A stretch of 20,354 nt of DNA from a virus. The position numbers and the translations under genes were made by a program. Below are positions 14,959 to 20,354 of the stretch, piece after piece. Location of the stretch: positions 1 through 20,354 of IMG/VR virus record IMGVR_UViG_3300017739_000159. One strand, written 5' to 3'. How positions within the stretch are numbered: position 1 is the first letter of the stretch; every line of letters starts with the position of its first letter. The notes under the pieces are model-generated. The model had not been told where the DNA came from. It did no database searches and saw only the letters and a list, made by a program, of their open reading frames with translations.

Positions 14959-15330
14959 TTAATCTTTAAATTCCCACGGTAAATCAACATCTCCTTCTTC
15001 GTACCACTCGCCTTCGTAAAGTATGTAGCCATCTTTTCTAGGATATGTTACACCGTCAAATGTTAACGTTTCATCGTCATAATCAACCCTTCCAAGTTTA
15101 AAGTGTGTCATGTGTTTCATTTCATGTTGCAGCACTCTATTATAATCTTCAGAATCTTTTTCAATATCGTTACTTATATATATCACACCTTCTCTGTGAC
15201 ATTCACCCATCGTGCCTTCAGGTAGATCAGCAAACTCAACTCTTACGCCACTAACCATGTTGTCACTAGTTCCATTGAAGTTAAGCTTCTTGTCTTTGTT
15301 ACCTCTGTTGCTACCTAATTTAAAAGCCAT
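14959..15330 (-). CDS. Small HExxH zinc metallopeptidase-like protein
   Basis: The 123-residue product has H69-E70-M-K-H73 within VLQHEMKHMTHF, the zincin signature with the preceding helix. It is preceded by GVIYISNDI, a strand typical of zincins whose edge strand lines the active site. A third zinc ligand is not certain; D83, D85 or D86 in VDYDDETL, or H76, are candidates. The C-terminus (TYPRKDGYILYEGEWYEEGD, LPWEFKD) is a conserved-looking acidic and aromatic tail. The layout recalls small phage proteins related to the DUF4157 type of HExxH domain. It may cut a virion or cell-wall protein, or be a structural zinc protein. Its start shares one base with the upstream stop (TAATG). Confidence 0.75.
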   Translation of the reverse strand: MAFKLGSNRGNKDKKLNFNGTSDNMVSGVRVEFADLPEGTMGECHREGVIYISNDIEKDSEDYNRVLQHEMKHMTHFKLGRVDYDDETLTFDGVTYPRKDGYILYEGEWYEEGDVDLPWEFKD

Positions 15331-15770
15331 TATCTGCTTGGGTCTTTAATCATATCATCAATAGCTTTATTGAAAACTTTATCTGTATATGATTTGTTAT
15401 TGTAGAATACACTTCGATCTGATACTGGCATGTCTTCTTCTCCGAGTAAGATCCTATAGATTCTACTTATTAATTGGCTGCATTTAAACGAAGTTTTAAA
15501 TACGCTATACTTTATCGTTGTACGATTTCTATGTCGCCAAACTTCTATCCAGCCTTCTTGTCTTAGTTTATCCCAACGCTTCTTATCCCAACTCATGGTA
15601 TAAGTGCCATCTATAAACTCTTGTCTTGTAAACCGACCTTTGCAATCTAAGTATATTAGTAGCTCAAGCTCGGCATCTGTCAACCCGTAAGTCTTACAAG
15701 CCCACTTTCTAGTGAGCCTGTAATACTTAAGAATTTGTAATTCACGTATATCGTGACTAGTTAATCTCAA
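15330..15770 (-). CDS. Winged-helix-like protein with TTG start
   Basis: About 146 residues. The first codon is TTG, directly after the stops TAATAATAG, and no in-frame ATG occurs until about codon 59, which would remove most of the conserved N-terminus. The order is helix HDIRELQILKYYRLTRKWAC, helix YGLTDAELELLIYLDCKGRF, recognition-helix-like TRQEFIDGTYTMSWDKKRWD, then the wing-like GWIEVWRHRNRTTIKYSVFK. This matches a MarR-type winged helix, although DNA binding is not proven. The C-terminus (FKCSQLISRIYRILLGEEDM, VFNKAIDDMIKDPSR) is helical. Related proteins occur in marine phages within structural blocks, so a structural or late regulatory role is possible. It follows the third beta paralogue by six bases. 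Confidence 0.75.
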   Translation of the reverse strand: MRLTSHDIRELQILKYYRLTRKWACKTYGLTDAELELLIYLDCKGRFTRQEFIDGTYTMSWDKKRWDKLRQEGWIEVWRHRNRTTIKYSVFKTSFKCSQLISRIYRILLGEEDMPVSDRSVFYNNKSYTDKVFNKAIDDMIKDPSR

Positions 15771-15776
15771 CTATTA

Positions 15777-16478
15777 TTAGTCAAGTGTTATTGAATCTAC
15801 AGCTGTGATACCAGGAGCATTATTGTCTAGGAAAATATCTCTAAACGTATCTGCTACTACTATCATTTGACCTTGATTTCTTTGATCCATCATAACATCG
15901 TGTAAGCATTGAGCGAGAACTTTAAAGTTTCCCGCAGTGTAAGATAATCTTACTATATCAACACCACCAGCTACGTTATCGTTAGTGTTTGGCTCAAAGT
16001 AAATATCAGCAGTGTCATTGTCAACCTGAACTAAACCTAAGAAAGAAGAAGCAGGCCATACACAAGCATCACCAGCTTTAACAGGTCCGTTCAATCTTAC
16101 CACCGCGTCGTTCTCACCTGTAGTAGAGCTTAGCGTAACGCCAAACTCAGGATCAGCGGTAGCTGTAGTTACTGTTATATCTTGAACACCGTCGTAGCTT
16201 AACGCGTTAGGGTGTACTACAACAACCTGACCATTACCTGGTTTTGATCTTGCTGAGCCAATACCGTAGTGCGTGCCAAATGACAAGTTAGTGTAGTCAG
16301 AACCGTCTAACTCTAAAGTCATGTTACCGTTTACGAATAAATCGTTTCCAGCAACACCGTCTGGAATAGGATCTACTAAATCAGTTGTTAGTCTGTATGT
16401 AGTTGCTGATGTAGAAGCCGTAAAGTCTTGATTTCTTGTAGCTCCCTTTGCAAAGTATAAATATTTTTCGTTGTACAT
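15777..16478 (-). CDS. Beta-rich paralogue with internal insertion domain
   Basis: The 233-residue product is the longest of three tandem relatives. Its start (KYLYFAKGA) and its C-terminus from about 137 (DACVWPASSFLGLVQVDND, then YTAGNFKVLAQCLHDVM, MIVVADTFRDIFLDN) align by eye with the 117- and 112-residue neighbours. Between them, about residues 14-135, lies an unrelated stretch (TYRLTTDLVDPIPDGVAGND, MTLELDGSDYTNLSFGTHYG, GQVVVVHPNALSYDG) that looks like a separate beta domain. Function is unknown. Composition and neighbourhood suggest a virion or DNA-associated protein. Similar YLYFATG-type starts are known to me from uncharacterised marine phage proteins. It begins after A/T-rich sequence without a Shine-Dalgarno site. 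Confidence 0.78.
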   Translation of the reverse strand: MYNEKYLYFAKGATRNQDFTASTSATTYRLTTDLVDPIPDGVAGNDLFVNGNMTLELDGSDYTNLSFGTHYGIGSARSKPGNGQVVVVHPNALSYDGVQDITVTTATADPEFGVTLSSTTGENDAVVRLNGPVKAGDACVWPASSFLGLVQVDNDTADIYFEPNTNDNVAGGVDIVRLSYTAGNFKVLAQCLHDVMMDQRNQGQMIVVADTFRDIFLDNNAPGITAVDSITLD

Positions 16479-16488
16479 AGTAGTAATT

Positions 16489-16842
16489 TTATAAGCTTAT
16501 TTCAGCATCGGTTAATACATTCTTTCTGCTAGTTGGGCTAAAGAAAGTTTTAGTTCCACTAACCTCATCTACGTCTGCTAGTACGATAAATCCATCTTTT
16601 GGATTAGAAGTAAAAGCATTTGAGCATTGCTCCATAGCTTCCATGCTGTGTCCAGTTTTATGGATTAAGCTTATAGTAGATATGTCAGTGTTGTGCGCTG
16701 TTCCTAAATCAGCAAACGTTAAGTCTAGCTCATCGTCTAACTGAATTTTCATAGCACATAGATTTGCTACTGGTAGCATTACAGCTTCACCAGCCGCGTT
16801 AGCTCCATCACCTGTTGCAAAGTATACATATTTATTTATCAT
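16489..16842 (-). CDS. Small beta-rich paralogue, middle of three
   Basis: The 117-residue product starts MINKYVYFATGDGANAAGEA. The rest follows the pattern of both neighbours: VMLPVANLCAMKIQLDDELD (strand and acidic turn), DISTISLIHKTGHSMEAMEQ (strand then helix), GFIVLADVDEVSG (strand) and a short tail ending NVLTDAEISL. In the 112-residue neighbour the same places hold FLGMELVDADT, FSGNFKDACRAIAGALN and MTVVADALNDEYLG. Tandem duplication followed by divergence is the simplest explanation. Function is unknown; the small alpha/beta unit could be an oligomeric virion component. Gaps to its neighbours are 10 and 11 bases, so all three are co-transcribed. Confidence 0.75.
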   Translation of the reverse strand: MINKYVYFATGDGANAAGEAVMLPVANLCAMKIQLDDELDLTFADLGTAHNTDISTISLIHKTGHSMEAMEQCSNAFTSNPKDGFIVLADVDEVSGTKTFFSPTSRKNVLTDAEISL

Positions 16843-16853
16843 CGTTTTGTGTA

Positions 16854-17192
16854 TTAAGCGTTAGTTACAGTGACAGTACCAGAGAATCTTCCTCCGTTGT
16901 ATCCAAGATACTCGTCATTTAATGCATCAGCAACAACCGTCATTGTGTTGCTATTCAATGCGCCTGCGATAGCTCTGCAAGCATCTTTAAAATTACCTGA
17001 AAAGTCAAACGTAACAGTATCAATAGCCGCCGTGTTGATTGGAGACTTGAAACTTAGTTTAACCGTGTCTGCGTCTACTAGCTCCATACCTAAAAAGGTT
17101 TCAGCTGTAAACATTGATGCGGAGTCAGCTCCTGCCGCTGCGTCGTGGAAATACAACGTAGCCGGGTGATTCCATGCTGGAAAATTAGCCAT
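16854..17192 (-). CDS. Small beta-rich paralogue, first of three
   Basis: The 112-residue product starts MANFPAWNHPATLYFHDAAA and ends SGTVTVTNA. TFLGMELVDADTVKLSFKSP, VTFDFSGNFKDACRAIAGAL and MTVVADALNDEYLGYNGG correspond by eye to FLGLVQVDNDTADIYFEP, LSYTAGNFKVLAQCLHDV and MIVVADTFRDIFLDNN of the third paralogue. It is the first gene after the chaperonin pair and follows a 73-base gap, the longest in the window, which may hold a promoter. Its A/T leader (CATTTAACAA before ATG) lacks a Shine-Dalgarno site. No function can be assigned from the sequence. Confidence 0.75.
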   Translation of the reverse strand: MANFPAWNHPATLYFHDAAAGADSASMFTAETFLGMELVDADTVKLSFKSPINTAAIDTVTFDFSGNFKDACRAIAGALNSNTMTVVADALNDEYLGYNGGRFSGTVTVTNA

Positions 17193-17265
17193 TTGTTAAA
17201 TGTTTTTGATTAATAATTATTTGTTTAAGATTTTGTGTTTAAGGATTAAGGCTTGTGGTTTATGT
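17193..17265 (-). promoter_or_regulatory. Longest intergenic gap, A/T-rich, with repeated TTAAACA
   Basis: The 73 bases between groES and the first beta paralogue are strongly A/T-rich. On the minus strand TTAAACA occurs three times, at 17263-17269 (overlapping the groES stop), 17236-17242 and 17222-17228, so starts are 27 and 14 bases apart. No Bacteroidota TAnnTTTG box and no hairpin with U-tract is visible. It is a candidate site for a phage late promoter or operator, but in A/T-rich DNA such repeats can arise by chance. Confidence 0.3.
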
Positions 17266-17523
17266 TTAATCTACTAATACAATATCACTTGCCTTGATAA
17301 CAAAATAAAACTTACCGTCAAACTCTATACCGTGGCCTGCAAATCTATCATACCACACTATATCGTCTTGGTTAATAGCTTCGACAAGATCTCCTGCCGA
17401 AACTACTTTACCTTTAAAATACCTTAACTCTTCATCTTTGTTCTCATCTAATATAAGACCGCTAGATGTTTTTTGTTTTTCTTTTATTCGATCTACTACT
17501 ACGTAATGATTAACTGCCTTCAT
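17266..17523 (-). CDS. groES: Phage co-chaperonin GroES (roofless)
   Basis: The 85-residue product, against 97 in E. coli, shows the cpn10 pattern. Strand YVVVDRI is followed by a mobile loop (about 14-34) with SSGLILDENKD, where L23-I24-L25 replaces the GroEL-binding IVL triplet. Then come FKGKVVSAG, DDIVWYD, GHGIEFDGKFYFVI and the final KASDIVLVD. Between VVSAG and DDIV only eight residues remain, against about 17 in E. coli, so the roof hairpin of the dome is missing. T4 gp31 also lacks this roof. It should cap the GroEL ring as a heptamer. The start lies 14 nt inside groEL in another frame, with no Shine-Dalgarno site, so translation is probably coupled. The order groEL then groES is the reverse of bacterial operons. 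Confidence 0.93.
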   Translation of the reverse strand: MKAVNHYVVVDRIKEKQKTSSGLILDENKDEELRYFKGKVVSAGDLVEAINQDDIVWYDRFAGHGIEFDGKFYFVIKASDIVLVD

Positions 17524-19078
17524 TTACTCGGATGTTTGAAATTACACAATCAGCAGATATAATAGTAGATACTACGCTTACTGCGTTTTTCAGCGCCGAT
17601 TTTGTAACCAAAACCGGATCTATGATGCCAGACTTAACCATGTTGATACGTTTACTAGTTATAGCATCTCTACCATAACCTTCGTGATCCACAGAGCCTT
17701 TGTCTATAAATATACCAGCATTAGCTAATATAGTGTCAAATGGAGTTCTTATAGCCTTTAAGAATAACTCTTCGCCGACATCGTCGGTCGAAATTTTTTG
17801 AGAGGCATTAAGGAGTGCAACGCCGCCCCCTGGCACTATGCCTTCTTTCAACGCAGCCTTTGTAGCATAAATCGCATCCTCGACCCTGTCTTTCTTTTCT
17901 TTAAGTTCCACCTTTGAGTTTGCCCCAACACGGATAATTCCAACACTACCCGATAACATAGACAGTCTTTGCTCCAGCTTTTTCTTAATAAAACTATTTT
18001 TCTCATCTGCAATTTTTTTATGTAGCTCATCTATTCTTTCACCTATTGATGATTCGTCTGCTTCTACGGTGATAACAGTGTTCTTGTCATCTGTCTCTGC
18101 ATAATCAACTTGACCAAGATCTTCTGGTGTAATAGCGTCTAGATCATCTCCTAGCTCTTCGTTAAATAGAACAGCGCTAGTTAAAATAGCTAGATCTTCA
18201 CACGTGTCTCTCTTTGTAGGGCCAAAGCCTGGTGGGTCTACAATGTTTACTTTTATATTACCCTTTACTTTATTCATAAGCAGCGCCGACTTTACTTGTT
18301 GAGCTGCAGGCGCTATAATAAGTAAAGATCGGTTTTGTTTAATTACATGCTCTAATACACCTTGTATCTTACGTATGTTAGGTATTTCAGACATACACAT
18401 CAATACTAAAGGATTATCAAGCTCTGCTTTCTGTTTGTCTGTGTTAGTTACAAAATGTGGAGATGTTAGCCCTGAATCAAACTGAACGCCGTCTACAGTG
18501 TCTACGTACGTTTCTTCAGTCTCAGAAGTTTCCATAAGCACAACGCCGTCTTTACCTACAGCTGTGTAAGCCTTTGCTATGATCGTACCAAGCTCTTTGT
18601 CATTGTTACAGCTGATCGTGGCTACGTTGATTAGCATGTCATTGTCAACTTCTATCTTTATAGACTCTAAATAATCAAGCACTTTGTCTAAGCCAGACTG
18701 CATACCTTGCTTTATTTCTCTAATTGTCGCCTTGTCCATAGAATCATAGACATGTGTAAGTATTGCTTCAGCTAGAACAGTTGCAGTGGTAGTGCCATCA
18801 CCCGCTTGTTTCACCGTATTGTTTGCTGCTTCTTTAATAAGTGTAGCTCCAATATTCTCGACAGGGTCGAATAACACCACGGACTGCGCTACAGTAACGC
18901 CGTCTTTAGTAATTACTGGGTTACCTCGGGCATCTTCGTAAATTACGCACTTACCAGACGCGCCGAGTGTAGATTTTACTGCTTTTGCTAGTTTGTTCAC
19001 GCCAGATATGACGCGATTTTTAGCTTCATCGCCAAAATTAAGCTCTTTGACGATCTCGCTAGGGAGATTGTATTCCAT
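17510..19078 (-). CDS. groEL: Phage chaperonin GroEL, possibly single-ring
   Basis: The 522-residue type I chaperonin is full length except for the tail. Equatorial ATPase motifs are intact: TLGASGK (usually TLGPKGR), ITKDGVTV with D59 (E. coli D52), [12 protein letters not shown] (93 onward, E. coli D87 at D94), [16 protein letters not shown] with D401 (D398) and GGGVALL. The apical domain has PGFGPTKRD and [10 protein letters not shown], where the substrate-binding Tyr199 and Tyr203 of E. coli correspond to Leu and His. The C-terminus ends [13 protein letters not shown] with no GGM tail. At the ring-ring interface K105 aligns with D112, E434 with S430 and R452 with D448, and the E461 region is replaced by hydrophobic residues. 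It would fold virion proteins, most likely the capsid protein, in the host cytoplasm. It is preceded by a TTTAA-repeat leader. Confidence 0.97.
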   Translation of the reverse strand: MEYNLPSEIVKELNFGDEAKNRVISGVNKLAKAVKSTLGASGKCVIYEDARGNPVITKDGVTVAQSVVLFDPVENIGATLIKEAANNTVKQAGDGTTTATVLAEAILTHVYDSMDKATIREIKQGMQSGLDKVLDYLESIKIEVDNDMLINVATISCNNDKELGTIIAKAYTAVGKDGVVLMETSETEETYVDTVDGVQFDSGLTSPHFVTNTDKQKAELDNPLVLMCMSEIPNIRKIQGVLEHVIKQNRSLLIIAPAAQQVKSALLMNKVKGNIKVNIVDPPGFGPTKRDTCEDLAILTSAVLFNEELGDDLDAITPEDLGQVDYAETDDKNTVITVEADESSIGERIDELHKKIADEKNSFIKKKLEQRLSMLSGSVGIIRVGANSKVELKEKKDRVEDAIYATKAALKEGIVPGGGVALLNASQKISTDDVGEELFLKAIRTPFDTILANAGIFIDKGSVDHEGYGRDAITSKRINMVKSGIIDPVLVTKSALKNAVSVVSTIISADCVISNIRVNEGS

Positions 19079-19081
19079 TTT

Positions 19082-19099
19082 ATTAAATTAAATTAAATT
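19082..19099 (-). repeat. Pentamer tandem repeat in groEL leader
   Basis: ATTAA is repeated three and a half times on the plus strand, which reads AATTTAATTTAATTTAAT on the coding strand, three bases before the groEL start. It is an extreme case of the unstructured A/T leaders seen before many genes here and takes the place of a Shine-Dalgarno site. Changes in repeat number could alter spacing or strength of initiation. Confidence 0.6.
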
Positions 19100-19104
19100 A
19101 TTGC

Positions 19105-19401
19105 TTATTTGTTGAAAGTTTTTATAACTTTAGGCCCTTTCGTAGCCTCTATTTTCTTAGTAAAGTGCTCAACACTGCCATCTATAGCTTTTTCTGCACC
19201 TTCTAAAGTTTCTCTACGCGTAACATCAGACCATCTTTCTGCATCATCAGGGTGATTTACTTCTGTTTGGTAGTAACCATTAGGTAATTGGGTGATTCGC
19301 CAGTTGCTTTTGTTAGCAAGGTGTTCCCATTGGCCCTTGGTTTTGTCGTTAATTTGTGGATTTCCGGTCCACGTGCTTGTTTTGTAATACAAATACGTCA
19401 T
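19105..19401 (-). CDS. Small hypothetical protein
   Basis: The 98-residue product starts MTYLYYKTSTWTGNPQINDK and is rich in Trp, Thr, Asn and Lys. WRITQLPNGYYQTEVNHPDD resembles a beta-hairpin with exposed aromatics, and ETLEGAEKAIDGSVEHFTKK is an amphipathic helix in the C-terminal half. The tail is basic (KGPKVIKTFNK). The layout, a small beta sheet followed by a helix, is compatible with a nucleic-acid- or protein-binding adaptor, but I do not recognise a family. It directly precedes groEL with a 26-base spacer, so the two share a transcript. It may be a chaperonin-linked gene only by position. Confidence 0.72.
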   Translation of the reverse strand: MTYLYYKTSTWTGNPQINDKTKGQWEHLANKSNWRITQLPNGYYQTEVNHPDDAERWSDVTRRETLEGAEKAIDGSVEHFTKKIEATKGPKVIKTFNK

Positions 19402-19451
19402 TTTGGTTTATGTATTGGTTAATAATTAGTTTACGGTAATATAGTTACCTG

Positions 19452-19883
19452 CTAAAAGCAATGTTTATCTGTGGGTGAGTTGCTTTTTCTACCTGATCCG
19501 CACTGTGGACACATCTTAGCGCAGCCTGGACAAGGTTTTGCACCTAGCTTGCTTTGATTTTTCTTAAATAAACCAGCACCTCTAGCAGCTCCCATAGCCA
19601 TACCAGCAGGTCCTAGCGCTAATCTACCTACGTCTTTTAAATTAAACTTGCCATCTCCACCCATGATAGCTCCTTTAGCCATGCCGCCTAAGCCTTTAGT
19701 TAGCTTACCCACCATACCTCCTAAAAACTTTGTTGGAGCTGGGTTAGCAGCGTTAGTTTGCCTAACTGTACCGCCTTTATCAGACACGTACTGTAGCGCG
19801 CTTGATCCAGGTCTGAAATCGATTTTAGTAGATTTAGTGTCTCTATCGATACCTGGTAATTTTTTACATCTTCTATTTGCCAT
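19452..19883 (-). CDS. Gly/Ala-rich protein with C-terminal CxxC-x3-CxxC motif
   Basis: The 143-residue product has a basic N-terminus (MANRRCKKLPGIDRDTKSTK). The middle (about 52-106) is rich in Gly, Ala, Met and Lys with short hydrophobic runs (FLGGMVGKLTKGLGGMAKGA, LALGPAGMAMGAARGAGLF). The end holds C118-P-G-C121, C125-P-Q-C128 and a penultimate Cys142. The paired CxxC motifs suggest one small metal-binding knuckle or a redox-active or cross-linked tail. Gly/Ala-rich amphipathic segments occur in phage internal or ejected proteins that enter membranes, so an ejection-protein role is possible. No homologue is recognised. The leader AAAATTTTAAAAATT before ATGGC lacks a Shine-Dalgarno site. 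Confidence 0.72.
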   Translation of the reverse strand: MANRRCKKLPGIDRDTKSTKIDFRPGSSALQYVSDKGGTVRQTNAANPAPTKFLGGMVGKLTKGLGGMAKGAIMGGDGKFNLKDVGRLALGPAGMAMGAARGAGLFKKNQSKLGAKPCPGCAKMCPQCGSGRKSNSPTDKHCF

Positions 19884-19888
19884 AATTT

Positions 19889-20354
19889 TTAAAATTTATT
19901 TTTTCTAAACGACATTGTTCTACCTTGTAACATTTTAGTTACAGGTCTTTTCATATTTGTAGCGGCTGGATCAGGTGCTTCAGAAGTTTTTCTTTCTGGC
20001 AGCTGGAAGCGTTGTATTGAATTATCACCACCACCCTTGTAACTTCCAAACTGTCCGAAGTCTTGACCTACAAAATTACCATCAGGGCCTAAATCCATCA
20101 TCTTATTGCTTTCTCCGCCAGCTCCTCCAACCTTGCCTTGCGTTTGATCAGCATCTTGCATCTTGCTGTAATCCTGTTGAAGATTTACAGCTTGAAGTGT
20201 ACCTTTTTGATCACCAATACCATACATAGATATAGAATCTGGATTAGCATTAGCAAATTGGCTAACAGTCATGTTGCTGTACTGTACTTCGTTGTCATCT
20301 GTCATTCCTACAGGAACCTGTATAGCTTGATTTAAAGATGGTTCTGTGTAGCCC
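19889..20354 (-). CDS. Hypothetical Gln/Gly-rich protein, 5' end cut by window edge
   Basis: The frame stays open from the stop at 19889 to the right edge. An ATG at 20305 would give 138 residues, but 16 codons above it are also open (GYTEPSLNQAIQVPVG) with no stop and no A/T leader, unlike the real starts nearby. The gene therefore probably begins outside the window. Residues after the internal Met (DDNEVQYSNMTVSQFANANP) and later stretches (QQDYSKMQDADQTQG, GGAGGESNKMMDLGPDGNFV) are Gln-, Gly- and Asp-rich with little hydrophobic core, as in internal or tail-associated virion proteins. The end is basic (KMLQGRTMSFRKNKF). Function is unknown. The stop lies five bases before the start of the next gene. 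Confidence 0.7.
   Translation of the reverse strand, partial: GYTEPSLNQAIQVPVGMTDDNEVQYSNMTVSQFANANPDSISMYGIGDQKGTLQAVNLQQDYSKMQDADQTQGKVGGAGGESNKMMDLGPDGNFVGQDFGQFGSYKGGGDNSIQRFQLPERKTSEAPDPAATNMKRPVTKMLQGRTMSFRKNKF

Noticed and set aside
17193-17265. tRNA or small RNA gene in the 73-base gap after groES
   Set aside because: No cloverleaf, no GTTC loop and no stable hairpin can be formed; the region is plain A/T-rich.
17510-19078. groEL as a recently acquired host gene or contamination of the assembly
   Set aside because: It overlaps groES, is flanked by phage-type genes on the same strand, and is divergent at many positions, so it looks like a long-resident phage gene.
19402-19451. Bacteroidota promoter (TTG / TAnnTTTG) in the gaps before the small gene at 19401 and elsewhere
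   Set aside because: I looked for TAnnTTTG on the minus strand in all longer gaps and found no match, so no promoter is listed by consensus.
1-20354. CRISPR array, insertion sequence, integrase or attachment site
   Set aside because: No spaced direct repeats, transposase or recombinase motifs, or terminal inverted repeats were seen on either strand.

Overview
The window is part of the virion-assembly and late-gene block of a tailed bacteriophage with podovirus-like features. All 26 genes I can support lie on the minus strand, so transcription runs from high to low coordinates. Genes are packed end to end, and no gap exceeds 75 bases. Many junctions share bases (TAATG, or overlaps of 4 to 47 nt). 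Starts are preceded by A/T-rich leaders rather than Shine-Dalgarno sequences. This, together with family resemblance to marine and crAss-like phage proteins, suggests a phage of Bacteroidota, probably a marine flavobacterium. The host is inference. No integrase, replication, tail-sheath or tape-measure gene lies in the window.

In transcription order: (1) 20354-19105 holds three hypothetical proteins, the first cut by the window edge and the second ending in a CxxC-x3-CxxC motif. (2) 19078-17266 holds a complete phage GroEL followed, in reverse of the bacterial order, by a short GroES that overlaps it by 14 nt. (3) 17192-15777 holds three tandem paralogues of a small beta-rich protein family, the last carrying a domain-sized insertion. 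(4) 15770-14253 holds a winged-helix-like protein with a TTG start, a small HExxH metallopeptidase-like protein, an unknown small protein and a holin-like membrane protein. (5) 14251-12610 holds two beta-rich probable structural proteins, a small coiled-coil protein and a small unknown protein. (6) 12610-12041 encodes a 189-residue protein that I read as two GroES-like folds in tandem. (7) 12087-4553 is the packaging and head core: putative small terminase, TerL, portal, scaffold and major capsid protein, closed by a strong UUCG-loop terminator. (8) 4492-1 holds a conserved head-module protein, a connector-like protein, a P22 gp4-like ring protein with a large von Willebrand A-like insertion, and the first 219 codons of a gp10-like tail stabilisation or muzzle protein that runs off the left edge.

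The portal, scaffold, coat, gp4-like, gp10-like order follows that of P22 and resembles the head-neck block of crAss-like phages.

The most unusual feature is the chaperonin equipment. The phage GroEL keeps its ATPase residues. By hand alignment it has lost both inter-ring salt bridges (K105-E434 and R452-E461 in E. coli), with charge reversals at two of the four positions, and it has no GGM tail. The phage GroES lacks the roof hairpin, as T4 gp31 does. A third gene encodes the candidate tandem co-chaperonin. Together they look like a dedicated, perhaps single-ring, capsid-folding machine. This is a hypothesis from reading, not from a structure or database search.
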